Source: an uncultured Lachnospiraceae bacterium
Lineage (GTDB): Bacteria > Bacillota > Clostridia > Lachnospirales > Lachnospiraceae
DNA length: 64,000 nucleotides
Reading direction: 5' to 3'
Assembly: GCA_934401915.1 (NCBI GenBank)
Contig: CAKRSV010000004.1
Location: 186,001-250,000, forward strand
This document shows, in pieces, positions 24,204 through 33,643 of the stretch. The first letter of the stretch is position 1. Every line of letters begins with the position of its first letter. The notes beneath the pieces are model-generated. The model worked only from the letters and a program-made list of their open reading frames with translations. It searched no databases and was not told the DNA's origin. The translations under genes and the position numbers were made by a program.

Positions 24204-25355
24204 ATGAAGAGAGTTTTTCTGATCGTGTTAGACAGCTTTGGCATCGGGGAGATGGAGGATGCCGCAGACTACGGAGACAAAGGAACCAGTACGATCGGTT
24301 CGGTGTCCAAAAGCCCCGAGTTCGCCATGCCGAATATGGGAGCGATGGGTCTGTTCAATCTGGACGGCGTGACCTGCGGTACGCCGGTGAAGGAGCCGAC
24401 CGCGAGGATCGCGCGTATGAAAGAGGCGTCGAGGGGGAAAGATACAACGATAGGACACTGGGAAATCGCGGGCGTGCTGTCCAAACAGCCGCTGCCGACC
24501 TATCCGAACGGATTCCCGCAGGAGATCCTGGACGCATTTTCAGAGGCGACGGGAAGAGGGATCCTGTGCAACAAGCCGTATTCGGGGACAGAGGTTATCA
24601 AGGATTACGGAGATGAGCATATAAAGACCGGAAAGTTGATCGTCTATACGTCAGCGGACAGCGTATTCCAGATCGCGGCGCATGAGGATGTGGTTCCGGT
24701 GGAAACTTTGTATGAGTACTGCCGCAAGGCAAGAGCCATCCTGCAGGGAGAGCATGGCGTGGGAAGAGTGATCGCAAGACCGTTTATCGGTACGAGCGGA
24801 AACTATACCAGAACGCCCAAGAGACACGACTTCTCTCTGGAGCCGCCGGCAGTCACGATGCTTGACCAGCTCAAGGACGCCGGAAAGGCAGTGATCTCCG
24901 TCGGAAAGATCAAAGACATTTTTGCGGGACGGGGAATCACCGATTTTGTATATACCAAGGGAAATGAAGAGGGCATTGAAAGGACGCTGGAATATCTGGA
25001 TCAGGACTTTGAAGGACTCTGCTTCATCAATCTGGTTGATTTTGATATGCTCTATGGACACCGCAACGATGTGGACGGCTATGCGAAGGCTCTTTCTTAT
25101 TTTGACAGCAAGCTGCCGAAAATGCTCGGGAAGCTGCGCAGGGACGACATTCTGATGATCACGGCAGATCACGGCTGCGATCCTGGCTATACGGTTTCGA
25201 CGGATCACTCGAGAGAGCACACGCCTTTCCTTATGTACGGAGAGGGAGTACAGCCTGCCAACCTTGGAACGAGACAGACCTTTGCGGATATCGGCGCGAC
25301 GGTGCTCGATTATTTCGGCATCCGTCCGGAGTTTGCAGGAACATCCATGCTGTAA
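24204..25355 (+). CDS. deoB: Phosphopentomutase
   Basis: A 383-residue alkaline-phosphatase-superfamily mutase that interconverts ribose/deoxyribose 1- and 5-phosphates in nucleoside salvage. The metal-site parts are visible: VLDSFGIGEM at the start, the Thr nucleophile in DKGTSTIGSV, FVNLVDFD-like INLVDFDMLYGHRND, and the C-terminal MITADHGCDPG and STDHSREHTPFL. GAGGAGG precedes the ATG. It lies alone among the purine/pyrimidine genes, with no nucleoside phosphorylase next to it. Confidence 0.96.
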   Translation: MKRVFLIVLDSFGIGEMEDAADYGDKGTSTIGSVSKSPEFAMPNMGAMGLFNLDGVTCGTPVKEPTARIARMKEASRGKDTTIGHWEIAGVLSKQPLPTYPNGFPQEILDAFSEATGRGILCNKPYSGTEVIKDYGDEHIKTGKLIVYTSADSVFQIAAHEDVVPVETLYEYCRKARAILQGEHGVGRVIARPFIGTSGNYTRTPKRHDFSLEPPAVTMLDQLKDAGKAVISVGKIKDIFAGRGITDFVYTKGNEEGIERTLEYLDQDFEGLCFINLVDFDMLYGHRNDVDGYAKALSYFDSKLPKMLGKLRRDDILMITADHGCDPGYTVSTDHSREHTPFLMYGEGVQPANLGTRQTFADIGATVLDYFGIRPEFAGTSML

Positions 25356-25388
25356 GGCACGGAGTAATATATTTTGGAGGATAAAAAC

Positions 25389-26981
25389 GTGGGCAACTAT
25401 GCGGATGAAATTAACAAAAGAAGGACTTTTGCCATCATATCCCACCCGGATGCGGGTAAGACCACACTGACAGAAAAATTTCTGCTCTACGGCGGAGCGA
25501 TCAATCTGGCGGGAAGCGTTAAGGGAAAGGCGACGGCGAGACATGCCGTGTCAGACTGGATGGAGATTGAAAAGGAGAGAGGTATCTCGGTAACCTCTTC
25601 CGTATTGCAGTTTGAGTATGACAATTTCTGTATCAATATCCTGGATACCCCGGGACATCAGGATTTCTCGGAGGATACCTACCGTACGCTGATGGCGGCG
25701 GACTCGGCGGTCATGGTCATCGACGCGTCGAAGGGTGTGGAGGCGCAGACCAGGAAGCTGTTCAAGGTCTGTGTGATGCGCCATATTCCGATCTTTACCT
25801 TTATTAATAAGATGGACCGGGATGCGAACGACACCTTCGCCCTGCTGGACGAGATCGAGAAGGAGCTTGGCATTGCGACCTGCCCGATCAACTGGCCGAT
25901 CGGCTCCGGGAAGAATTTCAAGGGCGTGTATGAGCGGGAGAGCAAATGTGTGATCACCTATTCGGATACCGAAAAGGGAACGAAGGAGGGACATGCGACC
26001 AGAATCCCTCTCTCCGAGGAGAATACCCTCAGACAAGCCATCAGCGATGCGTTCTATGAGCAGCTGACAGACGAGATCGAACTGCTGGACGGCGCGAGCG
26101 CCGAGTATGACCTGGACGAGATCCAGGCGGGAGATCTGACGCCGGTATTTTTCGGATCAGCGCTCACGAACTTTGGCGTTGAGATCTTTCTGCAGCACTT
26201 TTTGAAGATGACGACGACGCCCCTGCCGAGAAAGGCAGATATCGGGCTGATCGATCCGGTGGAACACTCTTTTTCCGCTTTTGTGTTCAAGATCCAGGCG
26301 AACATGAACAAGGCGCACAGGGACAGGGTCGCTTTTATGCGGATCTGCTCCGGACGGTTTGACGCAGGCGAGGAAGTGAAGCATGTGCAGAGCGGTAAGG
26401 TGATGCGTCTGTCGCAGCCGCAGCAGATCATGGCGGATGAGAGGAAGATCCTGAACGAGGCGTATGCGGGAGATATCATCGGCGTCTTCGATCCGGGCAT
26501 TTTTTCCATCGGCGATACGATCTGTATGCCGAAGGAACAGTTCCGCTATGAGGGAATCCCGACCTTTGCACCGGAACATTTTGCAAGGGTGCGCCAGATG
26601 GACACCATGAAAAGAAAACAATTTGTGAAAGGAATCACACAGATCGCGCAGGAGGGAGCAATCCAGATCTTCCAGGAATTTAACACGGGAATGGAAGAGA
26701 TCATCGTCGGCGTGGTCGGCGTTCTGCAGTTTGATGTGTTGAAGTATCGTCTTGAGAATGAGTATAATGTGGAGATCCGGCTTGAGAATCTGCCTTACGA
26801 GTATATCCGCTGGATCGAAAACAAGGATATCGATCTCAATAAGCTGACGGGTACTTCGGATATGAAGAAGATCAAAGACCTGAAAGACAATCCGCTGCTT
26901 CTGTTTGTAAACCAGTGGAGCATCGGGATGACGGAAGAGCGGAATCCGGGACTGGTACTGTCTGAGTTCGGAAGAAACTGA
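25389..26981 (+). CDS. prfC: Peptide chain release factor 3
   Basis: A 530-residue translational GTPase of the RF3 type, which recycles RF1/RF2 from ribosomes. G1 is SHPDAGKTT, G2 lies in ERGISVTSS, G3 is DTPGHQDFSEDT and G4 is NKMDRD, followed by RF3-specific domains. The start is taken as GTG 25389 because GGAGG (25376-25380) lies 8 bases before it; the in-frame TTG at 25374 overlaps that ribosome site. Confidence 0.95.
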   Translation: MGNYADEINKRRTFAIISHPDAGKTTLTEKFLLYGGAINLAGSVKGKATARHAVSDWMEIEKERGISVTSSVLQFEYDNFCINILDTPGHQDFSEDTYRTLMAADSAVMVIDASKGVEAQTRKLFKVCVMRHIPIFTFINKMDRDANDTFALLDEIEKELGIATCPINWPIGSGKNFKGVYERESKCVITYSDTEKGTKEGHATRIPLSEENTLRQAISDAFYEQLTDEIELLDGASAEYDLDEIQAGDLTPVFFGSALTNFGVEIFLQHFLKMTTTPLPRKADIGLIDPVEHSFSAFVFKIQANMNKAHRDRVAFMRICSGRFDAGEEVKHVQSGKVMRLSQPQQIMADERKILNEAYAGDIIGVFDPGIFSIGDTICMPKEQFRYEGIPTFAPEHFARVRQMDTMKRKQFVKGITQIAQEGAIQIFQEFNTGMEEIIVGVVGVLQFDVLKYRLENEYNVEIRLENLPYEYIRWIENKDIDLNKLTGTSDMKKIKDLKDNPLLLFVNQWSIGMTEERNPGLVLSEFGRN

Positions 26982-27056
26982 CGTCCTGCTGATTTCCTGC
27001 GGTGGACAGGCTCAAAGATCTGCTCTCTGTGCGGGTGTGATGTGGGATCATAAGGT

Positions 27057-28250
27057 ATGAAGAAGATAGGGATACTGCTGATCAGTATGCTGACGATCAC
27101 CGGCTGTCTGGTGTATGCCAGAGAGAGGGCTGCCTGCCAGCAAAAGGAAAAATATATCCAGGAAGAGTTTGCATCCGGTGGGATCTACGATGCGGTGGAG
27201 GGACAGCTCCTCCAGAGGGAGCAGGAAACAGCGGGAAGGCTTTCCGAAACGTGCTATGCCTATTCGATGCTTCCGGTGACACAGCAGCAGCTCTACCTTG
27301 AAATTCTGGATGCGCTCACGGAATTTCGTGAGGACGTGAGGCTGTCGAGCTGCGATACGGAGGAAATATCGAAGGTATTCCAGTGCGTGATGAACGATCA
27401 CCCGGAAATATTTTATGTGGACGGTTACACCTACACCGAGTATACGCTGGGGGAGAAACTGCGGAAAATCACTTTCAGCGGAGTCTATCTTATGGATAAC
27501 GACGAGGTTCTGCGCACGCAGAGAAAGATAGACCGGTACGTGGAGGAATGTCTGGGCGGTATAGCGCTGGATGCGGATGAGTACGAGAAGGTAAAATATA
27601 TTTACGAATATCTGATCAGCCACACAGAGTATGACGGGACAGCGCAGGATAATCAGAATATCTGCTCGGTTTTCCTGCGGGGAAGATCCGTGTGCCAGGG
27701 CTATGCCAAGGCCATGCAGTACCTTTTGCAGAAAGCGGGAGTCTATTCTACGCTGGTGCTGGGCAGAGTTATCAACGGCGATTCGCATGCGTGGAACCTT
27801 GTCCGGATCGACGGAGAATTCTATTATGTGGATGTGACCTGGGGAGATGCGTCTTATCAGACTTCCGGACAGGAAAGTTCCGGGGAGCGGAAGATGCCGG
27901 CGATCAACTATGATTATCTCTGCGTCACGACGAAACAACTGGAAATGACGCACCAGATCGACAATGTGGCAGCCATGCCACAGTGCGACAGCATGGATGC
28001 AAACTATTATGTGAGAGAGGGCGTGTATTTTACCGAGATGGAAGAAGAACGGCTGCAGGAGATATTCCGGAACGCGCTGGATGCGGGGGATACTTACATC
28101 ACGCTCAAGTGCGCGTCGCAGGACGCGTATCAGCAGATGCGGGAAAGCCTGATCGACGAGCAGAAGATCTTCCGGTATCTGGATATTTCCGGAGAGAGCG
28201 TGTCCTATTCGGAAAACGAGAAGCAGTACAGCATGAGCTTTTGGCTGTGA
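27057..28250 (+). CDS. Transglutaminase-like domain lipoprotein
   Basis: A 397-residue protein. The N-terminus is a signal peptide ending TITGC, so it is probably a lipoprotein anchored at Cys 17. The middle holds a transglutaminase-like core: Cys in SVCQGYAKAMQYLL, His in GDSHAWNLV and Asp in YYVDVTWGD, the usual triad order. Such clostridial proteins are thought to be surface peptidases or cross-linkers; the substrate is unknown. A 406-codon frame lies antisense to it but has no such domain logic. Confidence 0.85.
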   Translation: MKKIGILLISMLTITGCLVYARERAACQQKEKYIQEEFASGGIYDAVEGQLLQREQETAGRLSETCYAYSMLPVTQQQLYLEILDALTEFREDVRLSSCDTEEISKVFQCVMNDHPEIFYVDGYTYTEYTLGEKLRKITFSGVYLMDNDEVLRTQRKIDRYVEECLGGIALDADEYEKVKYIYEYLISHTEYDGTAQDNQNICSVFLRGRSVCQGYAKAMQYLLQKAGVYSTLVLGRVINGDSHAWNLVRIDGEFYYVDVTWGDASYQTSGQESSGERKMPAINYDYLCVTTKQLEMTHQIDNVAAMPQCDSMDANYYVREGVYFTEMEEERLQEIFRNALDAGDTYITLKCASQDAYQQMRESLIDEQKIFRYLDISGESVSYSENEKQYSMSFWL

Positions 28251-28281
28251 CGGATTTGGACTAGGCAAGAAACGGAAATTT

Positions 28282-28290
28282 TGGTATACT
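28282..28290 (+). promoter_or_regulatory. Extended -10 promoter before the Asp23/nusB operon
   Basis: TGGTATACT is an extended -10 (TGn plus TATACT). No good -35 is visible at 17 bases, which is usual for this promoter class. Confidence 0.45.
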
Positions 28291-28344
28291 TAACGCAAAC
28301 TAGGTATGTAATGCGCAAAAGCGTGCGCGGAAATGAGGAAAGAT

Positions 28345-28734
28345 ATGGAACAGGAATTAGGAAAAAACACGTATGTACTTCAGGAAGATGAAAAGATCGG
28401 TTCCGTTAAGATAGCCGACGATGTGGTAGCGATGATCGCCGCGCTGGCAGCAACCGAGGTCGACGGCGTGGCAGCCATGGCAGGAAACATGACGAACGAG
28501 CTGCTCAGCCGCGTTGGCGTCAGGAATCTTGCAAAGGGCGCGAAGGTGGAAGTCCTGAATAAGAAGGTAAAGGTTGATATCGCCATTACGGTGGAGTACG
28601 GCTACAATATCCCGTCCACCTGCCAGAGCGTACAGACCAAGGTAAAAAATGCGATCGAAAACATGACCGGACTTGAGGTGACAGATGTCAACATCCGCAT
28701 TGCCGGTATCAGTTTTTCCAAGCAGAATCAATAA
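28345..28734 (+). CDS. Asp23/Gls24 family envelope stress protein (YqhY-like)
   Basis: A 129-residue protein of the Asp23/Gls24 family (GSVKIADDVVAMIAALAATEVDGV, then VKVDIAITVEYGYNIPSTCQ). In Firmicutes the copy next to nusB is YqhY, linked to control of acetyl-CoA carboxylase and fatty-acid synthesis. The ATG at 28345 follows GAGGAAAG; an in-frame ATG at 28333 is possible. It is followed by nusB after 23 bases. Confidence 0.85.
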   Translation: MEQELGKNTYVLQEDEKIGSVKIADDVVAMIAALAATEVDGVAAMAGNMTNELLSRVGVRNLAKGAKVEVLNKKVKVDIAITVEYGYNIPSTCQSVQTKVKNAIENMTGLEVTDVNIRIAGISFSKQNQ

Positions 28735-28757
28735 AACGAATGAGAACAGGTGTAGTT

Positions 28758-29153
28758 ATGAGCAGAAGAGAGTTACGCGAGCAGATATTTAAGCTGTTGT
28801 TCCGCGTGGAATTTAACAGCGCAGAGGAGATGCCGGAGCAGGAAAGGCTCTTCTTTGACGATGAAGAGGCCGCCAAAGAAAAGGATGCAGAATATGTATC
28901 CGAAAAGTATCAGAAGATACAGGAAAAGCTGCCGCAGATCGACGAGATGATCAACGAGAAGGCGGAGAAGTGGGATACGGCGAGAATGAGCAAGGTGGAT
29001 CTCACGATCCTGAGACTTGCCGTCTATGAGATCATGTTCGACGACAGTGTGCCGACCGGCGTTGCGATCAACGAGGCGGTGGAGCTTGCCAAGAAATTCG
29101 GACAGGATGCTTCTTTTTCGTTTGTAAACGGGATTTTGGCAAAGTTTGCCTGA
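28758..29153 (+). CDS. nusB: Transcription antitermination protein NusB
   Basis: A 131-residue all-helical protein with the NusB start MSRRELREQIFKLLF and the conserved end GVAINEAVELAKKFG, SFVNGILAKFA. It works with NusE in rRNA antitermination. ATG 28758 is preferred to the one at 28740 because it matches family starts and has AGGTG upstream. Confidence 0.92.
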   Translation: MSRRELREQIFKLLFRVEFNSAEEMPEQERLFFDDEEAAKEKDAEYVSEKYQKIQEKLPQIDEMINEKAEKWDTARMSKVDLTILRLAVYEIMFDDSVPTGVAINEAVELAKKFGQDASFSFVNGILAKFA

Positions 29154-29216
29154 AGAAGTTTCCACGGGTGCCCTGTGTGACAGAAAGCGCGGAGCGCCCG
29201 CAGTGAGTATGGTGAG

Positions 29217-30458
29217 ATGCAGAATATATATACAGTTGCACAGGTTAATTCTTATATCAAAAATATGTTCACGCAGGATTTTGTGTTGCAGTCTCTCTCA
29301 GTAAAGGGGGAGGTCAGTAACTGCAAGTATCATCCTTCTGGACATATTTATTTTACATTAAAGGACGAGAAAGGCAGCATAGCGTGTGTGATGTTCGCCT
29401 CCAGCAGGAAAGGACTCGGATTCCGGCTGACGGAGGGACAGCAGATCGTGGTAAACGGCACGGTCGACGTCTACGAAAGAGACGGGAGATACCAGCTCTA
29501 TGCAAAGCAGATAAAGCTCGACGGAGCGGGCGCTTTGTATGAGCGCTACGAACAGCTGAAGAGAGAGCTGGAAGAGCGCGGCATGTTTGCGGAGCAGTAC
29601 AAACAGCCTATCCCGCGTTATATCCGGACTCTTGGTGTGGTGACGGCGTCGACCGGCGCGGCAGTCCGGGATATCATCAATATCTCCAGAAGAAGAAATC
29701 CTTATGTGCAGATTCTTCTGTACCCGGCTATCGTGCAGGGAGCGGAGGCGCCAGCCAGTATTGTGAACGGGATCCATGCGCTGGGAAAAAGAGGTGTTGA
29801 CACGATCATCGTCGGGCGCGGAGGCGGTTCGATCGAGGATCTGTGGGCCTTCAATGAGGAGATCGTGGCGCAGGCAATCTTTGACTGCGACGTACCGGTC
29901 ATATCGGCAGTCGGGCATGAGACGGATGTAACGATAGCCGATTTTGTGGCAGATCTGCGTGCACCGACGCCTTCGGCAGCGGCGGAGCTGGCAGTATGCG
30001 ATGTGGAGCAGCTTGACGAGAAGATCAACGACTATGCCGCGACGCTGCAGCATTTGCAGAGGAGGATCATCCAGCAGTACCGAAGCCGCTGTGAGAACTA
30101 TGCCGTGCAGCTGCGATACGTCAGTCCAGTGAACCGCATCCGGCGGAAACGGGATATGGCGCTCGCCTATGAAGAGCAGCTTGGAAGGCTGATGGAGAGA
30201 AAGATTTCAGACAAGAGACACCAGCTTGCACTGCTGATCGAACAGCTCAAAGGGCTTTCCCCGCTGGATAAGCTGAACCAAGGCTATGCATACGTGGCAG
30301 ATGCAGATGGAAACACCCTGACGTCTGTGCAGAAAGTCAGACCGGGAGATCCTGTGCAGATCTATGTGAAGGATGGCAGGATAAATGCCAGCGTGGAGAA
30401 GATCAGCAGGGAACCGGTGCTTTTGGAACAGGACGGGGGACGAAAGGCCATAGAATAG
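29217..30458 (+). CDS. xseA: Exodeoxyribonuclease VII large subunit
   Basis: A 413-residue protein with an N-terminal OB-fold (SVKGEVSNCKYHPSGHIYF) and the catalytic region VGRGGGSIEDLWAFN, SAVGHETD, DLRAPTPSAAAEL, followed by a long helical segment. With XseB it degrades single-stranded DNA. It starts the xseA-xseB-ispA-dxs-tlyA-nadK-argR-recN block. Confidence 0.96.
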   Translation: MQNIYTVAQVNSYIKNMFTQDFVLQSLSVKGEVSNCKYHPSGHIYFTLKDEKGSIACVMFASSRKGLGFRLTEGQQIVVNGTVDVYERDGRYQLYAKQIKLDGAGALYERYEQLKRELEERGMFAEQYKQPIPRYIRTLGVVTASTGAAVRDIINISRRRNPYVQILLYPAIVQGAEAPASIVNGIHALGKRGVDTIIVGRGGGSIEDLWAFNEEIVAQAIFDCDVPVISAVGHETDVTIADFVADLRAPTPSAAAELAVCDVEQLDEKINDYAATLQHLQRRIIQQYRSRCENYAVQLRYVSPVNRIRRKRDMALAYEEQLGRLMERKISDKRHQLALLIEQLKGLSPLDKLNQGYAYVADADGNTLTSVQKVRPGDPVQIYVKDGRINASVEKISREPVLLEQDGGRKAIE

Positions 30459-30518
30459 CCGGGAGAACAGTCACAGCGGCGCTATGGCGGCGTGACCGGC
30501 TCAGAAATGGAGATTTGG

Positions 30519-30743
30519 ATGGAGACAGAAAAGATGGAAGAAAAAGAGCTCACCCTGGAGGAAGCGTTTGCTGAGATCGAGCAGGTGATCGAACAGCTTG
30601 AGACGGAGGAGATCACGCTGGAGGACTCTTTCCGGGAGTACAGCCGGGGGATGGAGCTTTTGAAATACTGCAACCAGTCGATCGACAGAGTGGAAAAGAA
30701 GGTACTGATGATCAATGAAGAAGGTGGACTCGATGAATTTTAA
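30519..30743 (+). CDS. xseB: Exodeoxyribonuclease VII small subunit
   Basis: A 74-residue helical protein with the XseB pattern LTLEEAFAEIEQVIEQLE and LEDSFREYSRGMELLKYCN. The ATG at 30519 has GGAG 6 bases upstream; in-frame starts at 30492 and 30507 are less well placed. Its end overlaps ispA. Confidence 0.93.
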   Translation: METEKMEEKELTLEEAFAEIEQVIEQLETEEITLEDSFREYSRGMELLKYCNQSIDRVEKKVLMINEEGGLDEF

Positions 30744-31635
30744 AGACGAATTAAAAGCCAGAACAGAGCGTGTAGAAAAAATTTTGAAAAAGTTCCTGCC
30801 TGCGGAGGAGGGTTACCAGAAAAAGGTGATCGAGGCGATGAACTACTCGATCCTCGCGGGCGGAAAACGGATCCGTCCGGTACTGATGGCGGAGACGGCG
30901 CAGCTTTTTTCGGAAAAAGCGACCGGACTGGAATATTTTATGGCAGCGATAGAGATGATACATAATTATTCCCTCGTGCACGACGACCTCCCGGCTATGG
31001 ACAATGACGAGTACCGGAGAGGCAGAAAGACGACGCATGTCGTGTACGGAGAGGGCATGGCGGTCCTCGCGGGCGACGGACTGCTGAACTATGCGTTTGA
31101 GACGGCAGCCAGGGCGTTTGACGAGGCGCAGACACCGGAAGATTACCGGAGGATCGCGAAGGCGATGCAGATCCTTGGCGGCAAAGCCGGCATATACGGT
31201 ATGATCGGGGGACAGTGCGCCGATCTGGAGGCAGAAGAGAAGGGCGATCAGGTTACGGAGGACGAGCTTCTTTTCATCGACGAGAACAAAACAGCGGCGC
31301 TGATCGAGAGCGCCATGACCATCGGGGCGGTACTTGCCGGGGCGGATGAGGAGCAGATCCGCGTGGTGGAAAAGTGCGCGTCCGATATCGGCATCGCATT
31401 TCAGATCCAGGATGACATTCTGGATGTGACAAGCAGCCTGGAAGTGCTGGGAAAGCCGATCGGCAGTGATGAGCGGAATCACAAGCTCACCTATGTGGCG
31501 CTGCACGGACTGGAGGAGTCAAAGAAGCAGGTGGAAGAGATTTCCCGCGAGGCGGTTGCGGCGTTATCCTCTTTCCAGAGCAGGAATCCTTTTCTGGAGG
31601 AATTGATCCTGCAGCTTATTTCCAGGGAAAAATAA
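30733..31635 (+). CDS. ispA: Polyprenyl synthetase, farnesyl/geranyl diphosphate synthase
   Basis: A 300-residue trans-prenyltransferase. The first Asp-rich motif is DDLPAMDND with RRGRKTTH after it, and the second is QIQDDILDV. It builds farnesyl diphosphate from IPP and DMAPP, and dxs, which supplies those precursors, comes next. The ATG at 30733 is chosen (11-base overlap with xseB, AAGGTGG upstream); ATG 30715 would add six residues. Confidence 0.93.
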   Translation: MNFKDELKARTERVEKILKKFLPAEEGYQKKVIEAMNYSILAGGKRIRPVLMAETAQLFSEKATGLEYFMAAIEMIHNYSLVHDDLPAMDNDEYRRGRKTTHVVYGEGMAVLAGDGLLNYAFETAARAFDEAQTPEDYRRIAKAMQILGGKAGIYGMIGGQCADLEAEEKGDQVTEDELLFIDENKTAALIESAMTIGAVLAGADEEQIRVVEKCASDIGIAFQIQDDILDVTSSLEVLGKPIGSDERNHKLTYVALHGLEESKKQVEEISREAVAALSSFQSRNPFLEELILQLISREK

Positions 31636-31719
31636 CAGATGACGCGCCCGGGCGGGTATGACGCAAAGCAGCGGACCCGGGGCGGTTGTCGGAGAGAAAA
31701 GAAAGGCATGGTCAGCCAT

Positions 31720-33600
31720 ATGCTTTTGGATAATATCAGACAGACAAATGATATCAAAAAAATTGCAGAGAAGGATTACCCTGCACTTGCGCAGGAGATA
31801 CGGGATTTCCTGATCCGGACGATCAGCGAGACAGGGGGACACCTCGGCTCCAATCTGGGGGCGGTGGAGCTTACGATGGCGCTGCATCTGGCGCTCAATC
31901 TGCCGCAGGATAAGATTATCTGGGATGTGGGACACCAGTCTTACACGCACAAACTTCTGACAGGCAGGCGGGATGGGTTTTCGACGCTGCGCAAATTCGG
32001 CGGGATGAGCGGATTCCCGAAGCGCAAGGAGAGCGACTGCGACAGCTTCGACACCGGGCACAGCTCGACGTCTATTTCCGCGGGGCTTGGAATGGTCAAG
32101 GCGCGGGATATCCGCGGGGAGAAAAATACGATCGTGTCGGTGATCGGGGACGGTTCCATGACCGGAGGAATGGCCTATGAGGCGCTCAACAATGCCTCTC
32201 GTCTGGAGACGAATTTCATCGTTGTGCTAAACGACAACAATATGTCCATCTCAGAGAATGTGGGAGGCGTTTCCAAATATCTGAATTCGATCCGTACAGC
32301 GGATACTTACCTTGGACTGAAGGAGGGAGTGTACAATTCTCTTCACGGGAAGTCGAAGTACGGGGATAAGGTCGTGTCACAGATCAGACGTGCCAAGAGC
32401 AGCTTCAAGCAGCTTGTCGTGCCGGGAATGTTCTTCGAGGATATGGGGATCACCTATCTGGGACCAGTGGACGGACACGATATCCGTTCCATGGTACATA
32501 TGCTCGGAGAGGCCAGAAAGATCAAGGGCGCCGTTCTGGTGCATGTGATCACCCAGAAGGGACGGGGCTATCTGCCGGCGGAGAGACATCCGGCAAGATT
32601 CCATGGGGCAGAGCCGTTCGATATCGAGACGGGAATCCCCAGCAAGCCGAAAAACAAGGCAAATTATACAGACATCTTCTCCACCGTCATGTGCAAGCTG
32701 GGACAGCGGGATGAGGATGTCGTGGCGATCACGGCGGCCATGGCGGACGGAACCGGATTGAAACGGTTCCACAACATGTACCCGGAACGCTTTTTCGATG
32801 TGGGCATCGCGGAGGAGCACGCGGTCACGTTTGCTGCTGGACTTGCGGCAGGAGGGATGAAGCCGATCGTGGCAATCTATTCTTCTTTCTTACAGAGAGC
32901 GTATGACCAGATCCTGCATGACGTCTGTATCCAAAATCTGCCGGTCGTATTTGCGATCGACCGGGCGGGGCTGGTAGGAAGTGACGGGGAGACGCATCAG
33001 GGAATCTTTGATCTGTCTTACCTGTCATCGATACCAAATATGCACATCATGGCGCCGAAGAATAAATGGGAGCTGTCCGATATGGTCAAGTTCGCGGTGA
33101 ATTTCGGAGCGCCGATCGCCATACGCTATCCGAGGGGCGAAGCCTACGACGGATTGAAAGAGTTCCGGCAGCCGATCTCGTACGGCCAGAGCGAGGCAAT
33201 CTACGAGGAGGAGGATATCCTTCTTCTGGCGGTAGGAAGCATGGTCAAGGTGGCAGAGACGGTGAGAGCGCAGCTCAAGGACAGAGGATATTCCTGCTCT
33301 CTGACAAATGCAAGGTTCGTCAAGCCGATCGATGAGCAGGCGGTTTCGGAGGCGACAAAGGAGCACCGGCTGATCGTCACCATGGAGGAGAATGTTCTGA
33401 GCGGCGGCTTTGGCGAGCGCGTCAGAGCCTGTGTGGATGGTCTGGATACGGATTGCAGGGTGCTGAACATCGGCATCCCGGACGAGTATGTGGAACACGG
33501 AAATGTGGAGCTTCTGAAGCAGGAGGTCGGGATCGATGCGGATTCCATCGTCAAGAGGATCCTGGCAGAGTATATCATGGCGACGGCAAAGAAGGCCTGA
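31720..33600 (+). CDS. dxs: 1-deoxy-D-xylulose-5-phosphate synthase
   Basis: A 626-residue thiamine-diphosphate enzyme, the first step of the MEP isoprenoid pathway. GGHLGSNLGAVELT, VIGDGSMTGGMAYEALNN (ThDP binding) and FDVGIAEEHAVTFAAG (transketolase-like domain) are all present, then a C-terminal domain. Starts at 31708 and 31720 are both plausible; 31720 gives the family-like beginning MLLDNIRQTND. Confidence 0.95.
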   Translation: MLLDNIRQTNDIKKIAEKDYPALAQEIRDFLIRTISETGGHLGSNLGAVELTMALHLALNLPQDKIIWDVGHQSYTHKLLTGRRDGFSTLRKFGGMSGFPKRKESDCDSFDTGHSSTSISAGLGMVKARDIRGEKNTIVSVIGDGSMTGGMAYEALNNASRLETNFIVVLNDNNMSISENVGGVSKYLNSIRTADTYLGLKEGVYNSLHGKSKYGDKVVSQIRRAKSSFKQLVVPGMFFEDMGITYLGPVDGHDIRSMVHMLGEARKIKGAVLVHVITQKGRGYLPAERHPARFHGAEPFDIETGIPSKPKNKANYTDIFSTVMCKLGQRDEDVVAITAAMADGTGLKRFHNMYPERFFDVGIAEEHAVTFAAGLAAGGMKPIVAIYSSFLQRAYDQILHDVCIQNLPVVFAIDRAGLVGSDGETHQGIFDLSYLSSIPNMHIMAPKNKWELSDMVKFAVNFGAPIAIRYPRGEAYDGLKEFRQPISYGQSEAIYEEEDILLLAVGSMVKVAETVRAQLKDRGYSCSLTNARFVKPIDEQAVSEATKEHRLIVTMEENVLSGGFGERVRACVDGLDTDCRVLNIGIPDEYVEHGNVELLKQEVGIDADSIVKRILAEYIMATAKKA

Positions 33601-33643
33601 GCCTGCAGATGCGGTGAAATAAGGATATGTTCAGGGAGAGAAG

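Noticed and set aside
27048..28268. 406-codon antisense frame
   Set aside because: It mirrors the transglutaminase-like gene, which has a lipobox and catalytic triad. The antisense translation shows no domain pattern.
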